From Candidatus Gastranaerophilales bacterium (GTDB lineage: Bacteria; Cyanobacteriota; Vampirovibrionia; Gastranaerophilales; Gastranaerophilaceae), in NCBI GenBank assembly GCA_944325885.1, contig CALVBT010000004.1, forward strand, positions 248,001 to 312,000: 64,000 bases of DNA, read 5' to 3'. Numbering within the stretch: position 1 is the first letter of the stretch; each line of letters opens with the position of its first letter. The notes below the pieces were generated by a model that had not been told where the DNA came from, ran no database searches, and saw nothing but the letters and a program-made list of their open reading frames with translations. Shown piece by piece: positions 43,439 to 52,625 of the stretch. Position numbers and translations under genes: made by a program.

Positions 43439-45814
43439 ATGCAAAAGGTCTGGAAAATAAAAGAAGAAAAAGAAACGTCAGATGTACTAGTGCAGGCTGC
43501 CGGAGATAAGCTTCTTGCACGGCTTCTTGTGCAAAGAGGCATGGATACTGCTGAAAAAATCAAGAATTTTTTGCAGCCCGATACAATGAATATTTCTTCT
43601 CCTTTTGTTTTTTGTGATATGCAGCGTGCTGTAGACAGGATTTTTGACGCAATTGAAAAACAGGAAAAAATTCTGATATACGGTGACTTTGATTGTGACG
43701 GCGTTACATCTACTTCTCTTCTTTACAAAACGCTTTTGCATCTCGGTGCTGATGTTGAATTTTACATCCCTAACAGAGAAACGGAAAATCACGGGCTTAA
43801 TACAAAAGCTCTTGTAAAACTTATTGCAAAACACAGAACAAAACTTATTATTACAGTGGATTGCGGTATAAGTGATGTGGAGCAGGTAAATTTTGCAAAC
43901 GGTTTTAAGGTTGATGTAATTATCACAGACCACCACGAGGCACCGCCGGAATTGCCAGATGCTTTTGCAATTATTAACCCGAAGGCCATGAATGCTCTTG
44001 ATAAGGATTTGAGCGTAGAACAGATAGAGGCTCTTAACGAGCTTGCGGGTGTTGGTGTTGCTTTTAAACTGGCATGTGCCTTGCTCGAACAAAAAAAAGA
44101 TTATGATTTTGCTCAGGAGCTTCTGCCGTTTGTTGCAGTAGGAACTATAGCCGATGTTGTTCCTATTCTTTATGAAAACCGTTCTTTTGTTAATGCAGGG
44201 CTTAAACTTATTGAATCAGGAAAACATTATGGACTGACAAAGCTTTTGAATATCGCAGGATATGATTTAAAAAACGGTATAACATCCGAAAATATTGCTT
44301 TTGGAGTTGCTCCGAGAATCAATGCTGCAGGCAGACTTGATACAGTGGACAATGCCGTAAAACTTCTTATTTCCGATAACAAAACAGAAATAGATTTTTG
44401 TTGTGAAGAATTGAATAATTTGAATCGTATCAGACAGGATTTGTGCGACAGTATTTTTCAAGAGGCTGTTGCCATGGTGCAGAACGAACCGCCTGCTGCC
44501 GGTATTGTTTTGTACAAGCCTGACTGGCATATAGGTATTATTGGTATAGTTGCGTCAAAGCTCGTTGAATATTTTTACAAACCCGTTTTTTTGATGACAA
44601 AAGATGAAAATACGGGCTTTGTCAGATGTTCTTCCAGAAGTATTCCCGAAGTGCATATCAGAAATGTCATAGCAGACAACGAAAATCTTTTTGAATATTT
44701 TGGCGGACATTCTCAGGCCGCAGGTCTTGTGTTTGACCCTGCAAAAAACTCTTTTGAAAAGGTAAAAAATGCTCTTGTTTCATCAATAGAAAAACAGATT
44801 GACGGAAGAGAGCTTGTTCCTTCTGTAGAAATCGATATGGAAATAAATCCCGAAGATATCTCCATTGATTTGATAAATACATTGAAAAAACTCGAACCAT
44901 TTGGCGAAGGAAACAAAACACCTTTGTTTGTTACAAAAAATTTGATTTTGAACAGTTCCAGAACAATGGGGCAAAAGAATAATCATCTTAAGATTTTTTG
45001 TGAGGATAAAAATGGCCAGCCTTTTGAATGCGTGTACTGGAACCATGGAGAAATTAATATTGCGCAGGGAAAAACTTTTGATGTAGCTTTTTATCCAAAG
45101 CTTAATGTGTTCAATGATGTTGCTACAATCCAGCTGGATGTGCAGGATATAAAATCTGAATTCTTGCAGCAGCAACAGGAAGAAAAAACAGATTTTAAAC
45201 TGTATGACCATCGTAAAAAAACAAATATTTTTCAGCAGATATGCAGCTATCTTTTGACAACAAAAGTTTCTACAGAGGTTTTTGCACAGAATAAAGTTAT
45301 TTGTGATTCTTTAAAAAATTACAAAGAAATTTTTGACAAAGTACGCACAAGAAAAAACCTTACAAAATGTAATCAGCTGATGTTTTTTGATTATCCTGCC
45401 AGCGAAAGTATTATGAAAAATCTTTTGAATCGCTCCGGTGCAAAAATTTTTCATTTTATGAATTACAACAACAAAAATATTGACGCTCAGGAGCTTATAA
45501 AAAATATTTCCGGCATGTTGAAGTATGTTTGCACAAGCAAACAGGGCGAGGTTGATTTGTGTGATATTTCTGATTATTTGGCCGTGTCGGACGAAGTTAC
45601 CGAGCTGTGCTTTGATATGTTAGAGGAGCTTGGCATGTTTGAGGTTGTAGAAAAGAATGCAAATAATTATCGAATTCAATTTTTGCATGCCGTAGAATTT
45701 TCTAAAATAAAAGAATCGGAAATGTTCGAGGAGCTGGAGCAGGAGCTTCAAAAAATTTATGATTACCGCCAAAAATTATGCACAATGCCTCTTGAAGAAT
45801 TGATGTTAAAATAA
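43439..45814 (+). CDS. recJ: Single-stranded-DNA-specific exonuclease RecJ
   Basis: A 791-residue RecJ, of the long type seen in Firmicutes rather than the 577-residue E. coli form. DHH motifs: YGDFDCDGVTS, TVDCGISD, TDHHEAP; then APRINAAGRLD and the DHHA1 motif FGGHSQAAGL, an OB-fold, and about 210 extra C-terminal residues ending in a winged-helix-like segment (VDLCDISDYLAVSDEV). It degrades ssDNA 5' to 3' in recombination and mismatch repair. It is the last gene of the fixC operon. Confidence 0.95.
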   Translation: MQKVWKIKEEKETSDVLVQAAGDKLLARLLVQRGMDTAEKIKNFLQPDTMNISSPFVFCDMQRAVDRIFDAIEKQEKILIYGDFDCDGVTSTSLLYKTLLHLGADVEFYIPNRETENHGLNTKALVKLIAKHRTKLIITVDCGISDVEQVNFANGFKVDVIITDHHEAPPELPDAFAIINPKAMNALDKDLSVEQIEALNELAGVGVAFKLACALLEQKKDYDFAQELLPFVAVGTIADVVPILYENRSFVNAGLKLIESGKHYGLTKLLNIAGYDLKNGITSENIAFGVAPRINAAGRLDTVDNAVKLLISDNKTEIDFCCEELNNLNRIRQDLCDSIFQEAVAMVQNEPPAAGIVLYKPDWHIGIIGIVASKLVEYFYKPVFLMTKDENTGFVRCSSRSIPEVHIRNVIADNENLFEYFGGHSQAAGLVFDPAKNSFEKVKNALVSSIEKQIDGRELVPSVEIDMEINPEDISIDLINTLKKLEPFGEGNKTPLFVTKNLILNSSRTMGQKNNHLKIFCEDKNGQPFECVYWNHGEINIAQGKTFDVAFYPKLNVFNDVATIQLDVQDIKSEFLQQQQEEKTDFKLYDHRKKTNIFQQICSYLLTTKVSTEVFAQNKVICDSLKNYKEIFDKVRTRKNLTKCNQLMFFDYPASESIMKNLLNRSGAKIFHFMNYNNKNIDAQELIKNISGMLKYVCTSKQGEVDLCDISDYLAVSDEVTELCFDMLEELGMFEVVEKNANNYRIQFLHAVEFSKIKESEMFEELEQELQKIYDYRQKLCTMPLEELMLK

Positions 45815-46032
45815 TTTTTTGACGGCATAGTTGCAAGAGTTGAGCGTGGCTTTTTTGCAATATGAATTTTTACAAAACGAAATATTTTGCCTGTTTTTGA
45901 AACAAAACACCAAACAGCGGGTCTAAAAGTATAAGGGTTTGTAAAAAGGTTAGCAATGTTTCCGATATAAAAATAGTTGTGCTTTATGGTATTATATTGT
46001 TGACCTGAAGTTAGGGAAAAAGAGGTAGAGTT

Positions 46033-47262
46033 TTGAAAATCAATTTGAAAAAATCATTTTTTATAGCGTTTGCGCTTCTTGTTGTTTTTGTAACAAGTTC
46101 AATTACCACATCCGGAGGGGTTTTTGCTTCATCTCCGCAGCAGCTGTATGATCAGGTGTGGAAGCTTATTAATTCTAAATATGTAGACCATACAAACAAT
46201 CAACAGGATTGGAAAAAATGGCGCAACAAGTATGACGATGTTATTAAAACTGACGAAGATGCATACGTCGCTATTCAAACAATGCTCGCAAGTTTGAATG
46301 ATCCGTATACAAAATTTTTGGATCCGAAAGAATTTGAAGAAGAAACAAGTTCCATAAAAGGTTCTTTAAAAGGCATCGGTGTACAAATCGGACTCAGAGA
46401 AGGAAAACTTGTTATTATTGCTCCTATAGAAGACACCCCCGGTGAAAAGGCAGGACTTCTTGCAGAAGATGAAATTTTGGAAATCGACGGAAAATCCACA
46501 AAAGGTATAACTATCGACAAGGCTGCTGACAGCATACGAGGCGAAGAAGGCACCTATGTTACACTTTTGATTAAAAGAAAAAATCAACCAAACAAACTTT
46601 ATAAAATCCAGCGTGCGGAAATTGAAATAAAATCTGTTTCCACAAAAGTTCCTGAAAAAGCAAAATTGGATGATTGCGTTGGTTATATCAGACTCAGTTC
46701 TTTTATCAGCAAAAATGCAACAACAGAGTTTGAAGCTGCATTGAATCAGTATAAAAACAAAAAAGGTTTTATCATTGATTTACGTTCAAACCCCGGCGGA
46801 CTTTTGAGCAATGCGATTTTAATTTCGGATATGTTTTTGAACGGCGGAATTATAGTAAGCACGGTTGACCGTGACGGTTATAAAGAAACCACAAGAGCTA
46901 CAAGAAATTATGTAACAGACAAACCTGTTGTTATTTTGATTAACAAAGGTTCTGCTTCGGCCAGTGAAATTTTTTCCGGAGCAATGAAAGATAACAAAAG
47001 AGCATTGCTTGTCGGTGAAAATACTTTTGGCAAGGGTCTTGTTCAAGAAGTAAATAAATTGATGGGCGGCTCCGGTGCAAATATCACAATCCAAAAATAT
47101 TTGACACCGAACGGAACAGACATCAACAAAAAGGGTATTGCTCCCGATGTAACAGTTGAGCTGACAGAAGAAAATATCAAAGCAAAAGATGATGTTCAGT
47201 TGAAAAAAGCAAACGAACTTCTTGTTCAGATGATAAAAAATCAGTCTGTTTGCGTGAAGTAA
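46033..47262 (+). CDS. Carboxyl-terminal processing protease (S41)
   Basis: A 409-residue periplasmic protease. A signal peptide spans residues 1-33 (IAFALLVVFVTSS); a PDZ domain lies at about 115-195 (GIGVQIGLREGKLVI; EKAGLLAEDEILEIDG); the S41 core has VGYIRLSSF, IIDLRSNPGG, the catalytic serine in GSASASEIFSGA and the lysine in ENTFGKGLVQ. Such enzymes trim C-termini of envelope proteins; the cyanobacterial CtpA is a relative. Start codon TTG with AGAGGTAG upstream. Confidence 0.93.
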   Translation: MKINLKKSFFIAFALLVVFVTSSITTSGGVFASSPQQLYDQVWKLINSKYVDHTNNQQDWKKWRNKYDDVIKTDEDAYVAIQTMLASLNDPYTKFLDPKEFEEETSSIKGSLKGIGVQIGLREGKLVIIAPIEDTPGEKAGLLAEDEILEIDGKSTKGITIDKAADSIRGEEGTYVTLLIKRKNQPNKLYKIQRAEIEIKSVSTKVPEKAKLDDCVGYIRLSSFISKNATTEFEAALNQYKNKKGFIIDLRSNPGGLLSNAILISDMFLNGGIIVSTVDRDGYKETTRATRNYVTDKPVVILINKGSASASEIFSGAMKDNKRALLVGENTFGKGLVQEVNKLMGGSGANITIQKYLTPNGTDINKKGIAPDVTVELTEENIKAKDDVQLKKANELLVQMIKNQSVCVK

Positions 47263-47290
47263 AAAATAATTTTTTGAAATAACAAAAATT

Positions 47291-47323
47291 AAAAGAGGAA
47301 TAAAAAAATTATTCCTCTTTTTT
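47291..47323. terminator. Intrinsic terminator after the S41 protease gene
   Basis: AAAAGAGGAATAA and TTATTCCTCTTTT form a perfect 13-bp stem with a 5-base A loop. The 200 bases that follow, up to the glyQ promoter, are AT-rich with no recognisable feature. Confidence 0.92.
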
Positions 47324-47527
47324 GTATTTTAGTTTTAAATGTAAACAAAAAAGAAAATGTGCAAAAATTTTTACGGTTGTATAAAAATTTTACAAATATG
47401 GAATATTTGTACAAAAAAACCGGAAAAATTGAATAAAATAAAAGCAAAATTTTAAATTTTAATCAAAAAACCTTTTGCCTCATGCATTTACACATGTAAC
47501 AATTTTGAGTGTAAGTAACACAATAGT

Positions 47528-47556
47528 TTGTAAAATGAAAAATATTATATTATAAT
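47528..47556 (+). promoter_or_regulatory. Promoter of glyQ
   Basis: TTGTAA (47528-47533) and TATAAT (47551-47556) are separated by exactly 17 bases. Transcription would begin near 47563, leaving a 59-base leader with short GCCG/CGGC-type complementarity. A 10-codon frame at 47599-47631 overlaps the glyQ start in another frame, probably by chance. Confidence 0.7.
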
Positions 47557-47621
47557 AGTAGAGCCGAAAAAGCGGAAACGCCGGTTTAGATTATTAATAT
47601 GGTACTGGAAATCAAGAGAGA

Positions 47622-48527
47622 ATGGCTTTAACCTTTCAAGAATTAATTTTAAATTTATCAAAATTTTGGTCTGATTACGGATGCATAATTCAACAACCTT
47701 ATGATATAGAAAAAGGTGCTTCTACAATGAACCCTGCAACTTTTTTGCGTTCATTGGGGCCGGAACCATGGAATACTGCAATGGTAGAACCATGCAGACG
47801 TCCTACAGATGCCCGTTACGGCGAAAATCCTAACAGACTCGGACATTATTTTCAGTATCAGGTTATTTTAAAACCATCTCCTGATAATGCACAGGAACTT
47901 TATCTTAAGAGTTTGGAAGCTATGGGTATTGACCTTTCACAGCACGATGTAAGATTTGTGGAAGACAACTGGGAATCACCTACTCTCGGTGCTGCCGGTG
48001 TGGGCTGGGAAGTTTGGCTCGATGGCATGGAAATTACCCAGTTTACATATTTCCAGCAGGTGGGCGGTCTTGAAATTAAACCTGTTGCCCTTGAGCTTAC
48101 ATACGGGCTTGAAAGAATTGCAATGTATCTTCAAAATGTAAATTCTGTATACGATGTTATGTGGAATAAAGAATTGAAGTACGGTGAAATATATCTCCAA
48201 AACGAAATTGAACAATCTAAGTATAATTTTGAAGTTTCTTCTGCCGACAGATTGTTTAAGATGTTTGATTTGTATCAGGAAGAAGTTGAAAATTGTGTAG
48301 AAAACAAACTTGTTCTTCCTGCTTATGATTATGTTTTGAAATGTTCACATACATTTAACCTTCTGGATGCCAGAGGAGTTATTTCTAAAGACGAAAGAAT
48401 TAATTTTATTAACAGAGTCAGAAGAATGGCTGCTATGGTTGCCAAATTGTATGTTGAACAAAGAGAAGAGTTAGGTTTCCCCTTGCTTAAAACTGCAAAA
48501 ACAACTGCAGAAAAAGCAGCAATTTAA
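47622..48527 (+). CDS. glyQ: Glycyl-tRNA synthetase alpha subunit
   Basis: A 301-residue GlyQ, near identical in pattern to the family: [57 protein letters not shown], and [18 protein letters not shown]. With GlyS it forms the alpha2beta2 class II enzyme that charges tRNA-Gly. glyS is not downstream; an amino acid permease gene follows instead, so the subunits are unlinked, as in cyanobacteria. Confidence 0.98.
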   Translation: MALTFQELILNLSKFWSDYGCIIQQPYDIEKGASTMNPATFLRSLGPEPWNTAMVEPCRRPTDARYGENPNRLGHYFQYQVILKPSPDNAQELYLKSLEAMGIDLSQHDVRFVEDNWESPTLGAAGVGWEVWLDGMEITQFTYFQQVGGLEIKPVALELTYGLERIAMYLQNVNSVYDVMWNKELKYGEIYLQNEIEQSKYNFEVSSADRLFKMFDLYQEEVENCVENKLVLPAYDYVLKCSHTFNLLDARGVISKDERINFINRVRRMAAMVAKLYVEQREELGFPLLKTAKTTAEKAAI

Positions 48528-48566
48528 AAAAAATTAAAGATTACAAGTTAATAAGGATATGATTAC

Positions 48567-50198
48567 ATGAGTCAACAAGATGTTACAGAGCCGAAACTCG
48601 TTGAAAGTTTTATCTCAAAATTATTAAAGACAAAAAATCCGGATGATATGATAGCCGATTCTAAAGAAACAGGCTTGAATAAAACATTGACGTGGATTGA
48701 TTTGATAGTTCTGGGTATTGGTGCTGTTATTGGTGCCGGAATATTTTCAATGGTAGGTTCTGCTGTTGTCGGAACAAACGGACACCCCGGTGCAGGCCCT
48801 GCACTTGTTGTTTCTATGATAATTGCAGCAGTTGCGTGTATATTTTCTGCTTTGTGTTATGCAGAATTTGCTGCTATGATACCGGTTTCGGGCGGTGTTT
48901 ACACATACACATTCGCAACAATGGGTGAGCTGGCTGCCTGGATGGTGGGCTGGGTTTTGATGCTGCAGTACACTATCGGAAATATTGCGGTTGCTTGCAG
49001 CTGGACAGGTTATCTGTTCCAATTTTTGAGAGGTTTTGAGCCTTATACGGCACATCTGCCTGCTGCTTTGCAGGGAATTGTTCACCATATAATGTACCCG
49101 CCTTTGTGGCTTATCAGCGATTATGGCTCTGCTAAAGCTGCATATTTAAAAATGGGTATGAATCCTGCTGACCATATTCCGCATTTGTTCGGTTTGATTC
49201 CTATTTCTATTAATATTCCCGCAATTTGTATTATTGCACTTGTTACATATATTCTTGTAAAAGGTATTTCTGAATCCAAAAATATGGCAAGTGTAATGGT
49301 TGTTATCAAATTGCTCGTCATAGCTTTGTTTATCGGTGTGGGTGCTTTTTATGTAAAACCTGCAAACTGGACTCCGTTTATGCCTAACGGTGTTGGCAGT
49401 GTTTTAATCAGCGCATTCACAATCTTCTTTGCATATACAGGTTTTGATGCTATTTCAACAGCAGCGGAAGAAACAAAAAATCCGCAAAGAGATGTTCCGA
49501 TAGGTATTATTGGTACATTGCTGGCTTGTACAGGTGTTTATATACTTGTTGCACTGGTTTTGACAGGGGTTGTGCCTTGGAACCATATTAATATCAATGC
49601 ACCTATTGCTCATGCAATCCAAATGACAGGCCAAAACTGGGTAGCAGGGTTTATTTCTATCGGTGCGTTGACAGGTTTGACATCAGTTTTGCTTGTTATG
49701 CAATTGGCTGCAACAAGAATTTTGTTTGCAATGGCAAGGGACAATTTCTTCCCTACTTTGCTTAAAAAAGTTCACCCTGTGTACAAAACACCGCATGTTA
49801 TTACATGGATTGTTGGTGGGGCAATGATGGTGGGATGTTTGTTCCTTGATTTGAATCTTGCTGCACAGCTTTGCATATTCAGTGTATTTACAGCGTTTAT
49901 CATGGTTTGTATAAGCGTATTAATTTTGAGAAAAACAGACCCTGACAGAAAAAGACCGTTTAAGGTTCCTTTCTCACCGCTTTTTCCATCATTGGGTATT
50001 ATCTTATGCGGTGGTTTGATGATTGTAGCTGTTATGAGTATGGGAAAAACTGCTCTTCTCTTTCCTCTGTGGCTTTTAATCGGTATCAGCATTTACGCAG
50101 GTTACGGATATAAGAGAAATCGCAGAATTGAAAGAATTGAAGAAAAAAGACAATCAAACAGAGAAGCAAGAGAAAGAACGGCTGCAGAAAGAAATTAA
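48567..50198 (+). CDS. APC-family amino acid permease
   Basis: A 543-residue membrane protein with 12-14 transmembrane helices. The helix-1 signature GIGAVIGAGIFSMVG, PALVVSMIIAAVACIFSALCY arranged in helix 2, the FFAYTGFDAISTAAEETKNP motif of helix 6 and a basic cytosolic tail (RRIERIEEKRQSNREARE) fit the CAT/YfnA branch of cationic amino acid transporters. The substrate is probably a cationic or neutral amino acid. It follows glyQ by 39 bases and ends before a terminator. Confidence 0.93.
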   Translation: MSQQDVTEPKLVESFISKLLKTKNPDDMIADSKETGLNKTLTWIDLIVLGIGAVIGAGIFSMVGSAVVGTNGHPGAGPALVVSMIIAAVACIFSALCYAEFAAMIPVSGGVYTYTFATMGELAAWMVGWVLMLQYTIGNIAVACSWTGYLFQFLRGFEPYTAHLPAALQGIVHHIMYPPLWLISDYGSAKAAYLKMGMNPADHIPHLFGLIPISINIPAICIIALVTYILVKGISESKNMASVMVVIKLLVIALFIGVGAFYVKPANWTPFMPNGVGSVLISAFTIFFAYTGFDAISTAAEETKNPQRDVPIGIIGTLLACTGVYILVALVLTGVVPWNHININAPIAHAIQMTGQNWVAGFISIGALTGLTSVLLVMQLAATRILFAMARDNFFPTLLKKVHPVYKTPHVITWIVGGAMMVGCLFLDLNLAAQLCIFSVFTAFIMVCISVLILRKTDPDRKRPFKVPFSPLFPSLGIILCGGLMIVAVMSMGKTALLFPLWLLIGISIYAGYGYKRNRRIERIEEKRQSNREARERTAAERN

Positions 50199-50224
50199 TG
50201 ATTTGAATATGTATAGATAAAAAT

Positions 50225-50251
50225 GCGGGTTTTAGTTGACCCGCTTTTTTT
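50225..50251 (+). terminator. Intrinsic terminator after amino acid permease gene
   Basis: GCGGGT and ACCCGC form a perfect 6-bp GC-rich stem with an 8-base loop followed by seven T residues. Confidence 0.88.
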
Positions 50252-50440
50252 ATTAAGCATTTGTAATATTTATGAATTATATTACAAATTGTAAAATCAA
50301 TTTATTTTTATAAAAACACACACTCTGCAAGAGTTCTGCCCTATTATGCTGTCATCATTTTTAGAAATCCTCTAAAGTTATGATGAATAATGCCGTTAAA
50401 CGTTATATCATAAAGTATATAAACTATGTAAGGAGCAAAA

Positions 50441-52471
50441 ATGAAAAAGATTAGACCTGAAAGGGTCAGGTTTCGTGCATTTTCACTGGCCGAAGCACTG
50501 ATTACTCTATTGATTGTGTGTTTAATTACGTTGGCATCTATTCCTATTTTGACTAAGAAAAAACGTGATTTGGACTCAGGCGCACACGGAAAATGGATAT
50601 GTACAAGACATAGCTTGGGACACCTTGTGTCTTGGCGCAAAGGCGTGTCAACAGAAGATGAAACAGATCCGGACAGCTGGGCAGCAGGTTGTACATTTGT
50701 AGCCCCGACAAGTGCGCGTAACTTTGCCATAACAGCAATAGGTGCCGGCGGTGATGGTGCTGATGCGGAATCCAGATTGGAACTGAAAGCAGAAACACCT
50801 GGCAGCGGGTCATTTACGCCTCAAGAAGATGCCCTTTATAGAGTAGTAGTCGTAGGCGGCGGCGGTGGCGGCGGCGGTGGCGCAATAAGAGATGATGATT
50901 GGTGTCATTCACGAAGATGTGGAGCCGGTGGTTCAGGTGCAAGTGGTACTGTTATTGTTGCAGATATTGAACTTACAAAAGGTACAACTTATGGACTGTC
51001 TGCTGGTACAGGTGGTGCTGGTAATGGCGGCCATACTGGTGGTTGTTCTAGAAAAGTGGAGCGTGCTACAGCTGGTGGAGAATCCCGTTTTTATACAACC
51101 AGTGACAGCGGTGCGACTTTGGATATCAGAGCTGCAGGCGGGCAGGCAGGCGAGAGAATTTCTTGTGCCGGTAAAAGTGTGTGCAAAGACAACTGCGGTG
51201 GCGGTGGTGGCGGTAATAATGTGAGTGATAATAGAAAGGCCACAATAAAAAGAAATAATGTTGATATTACTTCATCTTTTTCTGCAGGATCTTCATCTTA
51301 TGCAAAAAAAGTTGCATATAGCAGTGGCAATGCAGGCAAAAATGGCGGATGCGGTAAAACAACAGCACAATCCGGAGGTGCCGGTTTTGACGGTGTTAAT
51401 TTTGGCATGCCTTTTACCGGTAAAGGTACAGGAGGTAATGGAGGTTATCCTTATGCAGGCGGTTCATACGGTGCTAGCGGCTATGTAGCTGTATATAAAA
51501 TAATACGTCTTCAAGGTGGTGGCGGTGTTGCAGCTGAACCAAAAGAAGTAATGGTTCCGACAATACAAGGCAGAGTAGATGTTGCTGTTGGGAAATCTAT
51601 TGATAAAGATGACCCCGAAGCACTCGATGCAAATGGCAACTTTTCAGCAGAAAACTACAGAAATGCCAGAACAACAAAAGTAGAAATCTACGATAAATTA
51701 AACAGATTAACAAGACAGGTAATAGGCTATCCCGGAGATGACGGTGAACAGTTCGAGGGAGAGTATCCTACGGCTGGAGAATCTTCTTATTGGACATTAG
51801 ATGGTGGCGGTGCTGCTGCTTCTACGACATGTACAAAGGTAGAAAATATACCTGTATATAATCCTGCAGCAGTTACCATGGAACATGTTTGTAAACAGGT
51901 ATATTGTATTATTGACGATGAATCCGGCTTCCCTTCTGGTTTTAATATCGGAGTAGCGTCACGTACTAATGAAATTGCATATAGTGTACCTTTGTTTACT
52001 TCTTCAAGTTTTGATACGGCAAATGCTTCGCATAAATCATATCTGGATAGTATGAGTAAGTCGTATTTTGAAAGATTTTTCTCAAAATCAATTACAGGAG
52101 AAGACGGCTCTGTTACAAGTACTGTAGATTATGACAAATTTAAAGATTCATTTGATTCATATTTTCTTTTGCAAAATGAAAATATGGAAGGATATGCAAA
52201 TTATTCGGATTTGAAGAATAAGGGGTATTGTTTCCAGGATACAACAAATAAACTCTATTACACAAAAGAATGTGAACAGGATGAATATAAAGAAACGGCT
52301 GGTGAAGATCAAATCATAGGGTACAGAACGAAATATGAATGTCCGCCTGCTGGTGATGCTGAAAAATATGCTTATGGTGCAGGTGGCGGCGGCGGATATG
52401 CTCATTCTGAACCTGATTGTATGAGCGAAGGCGGCAAAGGTGCGCCGGGTGCAATCATCATTGAATGGTAA
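50441..52471 (+). CDS. Pseudopilin-type protein with glycine-rich, cysteine-rich body
   Basis: A 676-residue protein. The N-terminus is a type IV prepilin-like signal: a basic leader of 13 residues, then FSLAEALITLLIVCLITLAS with the glutamate at mature position 5; the residue before the cleavage site is alanine rather than the usual glycine. Residues about 135-180 begin a long glycine-rich part (a nine-glycine run, GAGGSGASGTVIVADI, LSAGTGGAGNGG) resembling the glycine-rich domains of phage tail-tip and surface proteins. About fifteen cysteines occur in pairs or triplets. It is probably a minor pilin or surface filament protein. AAGGAG precedes the ATG. Confidence 0.75.
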   Translation: MKKIRPERVRFRAFSLAEALITLLIVCLITLASIPILTKKKRDLDSGAHGKWICTRHSLGHLVSWRKGVSTEDETDPDSWAAGCTFVAPTSARNFAITAIGAGGDGADAESRLELKAETPGSGSFTPQEDALYRVVVVGGGGGGGGGAIRDDDWCHSRRCGAGGSGASGTVIVADIELTKGTTYGLSAGTGGAGNGGHTGGCSRKVERATAGGESRFYTTSDSGATLDIRAAGGQAGERISCAGKSVCKDNCGGGGGGNNVSDNRKATIKRNNVDITSSFSAGSSSYAKKVAYSSGNAGKNGGCGKTTAQSGGAGFDGVNFGMPFTGKGTGGNGGYPYAGGSYGASGYVAVYKIIRLQGGGGVAAEPKEVMVPTIQGRVDVAVGKSIDKDDPEALDANGNFSAENYRNARTTKVEIYDKLNRLTRQVIGYPGDDGEQFEGEYPTAGESSYWTLDGGGAAASTTCTKVENIPVYNPAAVTMEHVCKQVYCIIDDESGFPSGFNIGVASRTNEIAYSVPLFTSSSFDTANASHKSYLDSMSKSYFERFFSKSITGEDGSVTSTVDYDKFKDSFDSYFLLQNENMEGYANYSDLKNKGYCFQDTTNKLYYTKECEQDEYKETAGEDQIIGYRTKYECPPAGDAEKYAYGAGGGGGYAHSEPDCMSEGGKGAPGAIIIEW

Positions 52472-52525
52472 TAAAAAACTTCTAAACACAATCCTTATAT
52501 AGACAAAACGTGTTTAGCTTTAAAT

Positions 52526-52557
52526 GACCCTTATTAAAAAAATAAGGGTCTTTTCTT
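52526..52557 (+). terminator. Intrinsic terminator after the pseudopilin gene
   Basis: GACCCTTATT and AATAAGGGTC form a perfect 10-bp stem with a 5-base A loop, followed by TTTTCTTTT. Confidence 0.9.
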
Positions 52558-52625
52558 TTATTCTAAATTTGGCGATTAATGCTATAATTAATTTATAAAA
52601 AATAGGGTTTTGAGGGTTTATTTTT

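Noticed and set aside
47322-47527. T-box or other known riboswitch before glyQ
   Set aside because: No T-box sequence or specifier hairpin was seen; the stretch is simple AT-rich DNA before a standard promoter.
47599-47631. Ten-codon frame overlapping the glyQ start, possible leader peptide
   Set aside because: It contains no glycine codons and has no clear ribosome-binding site; more likely chance.
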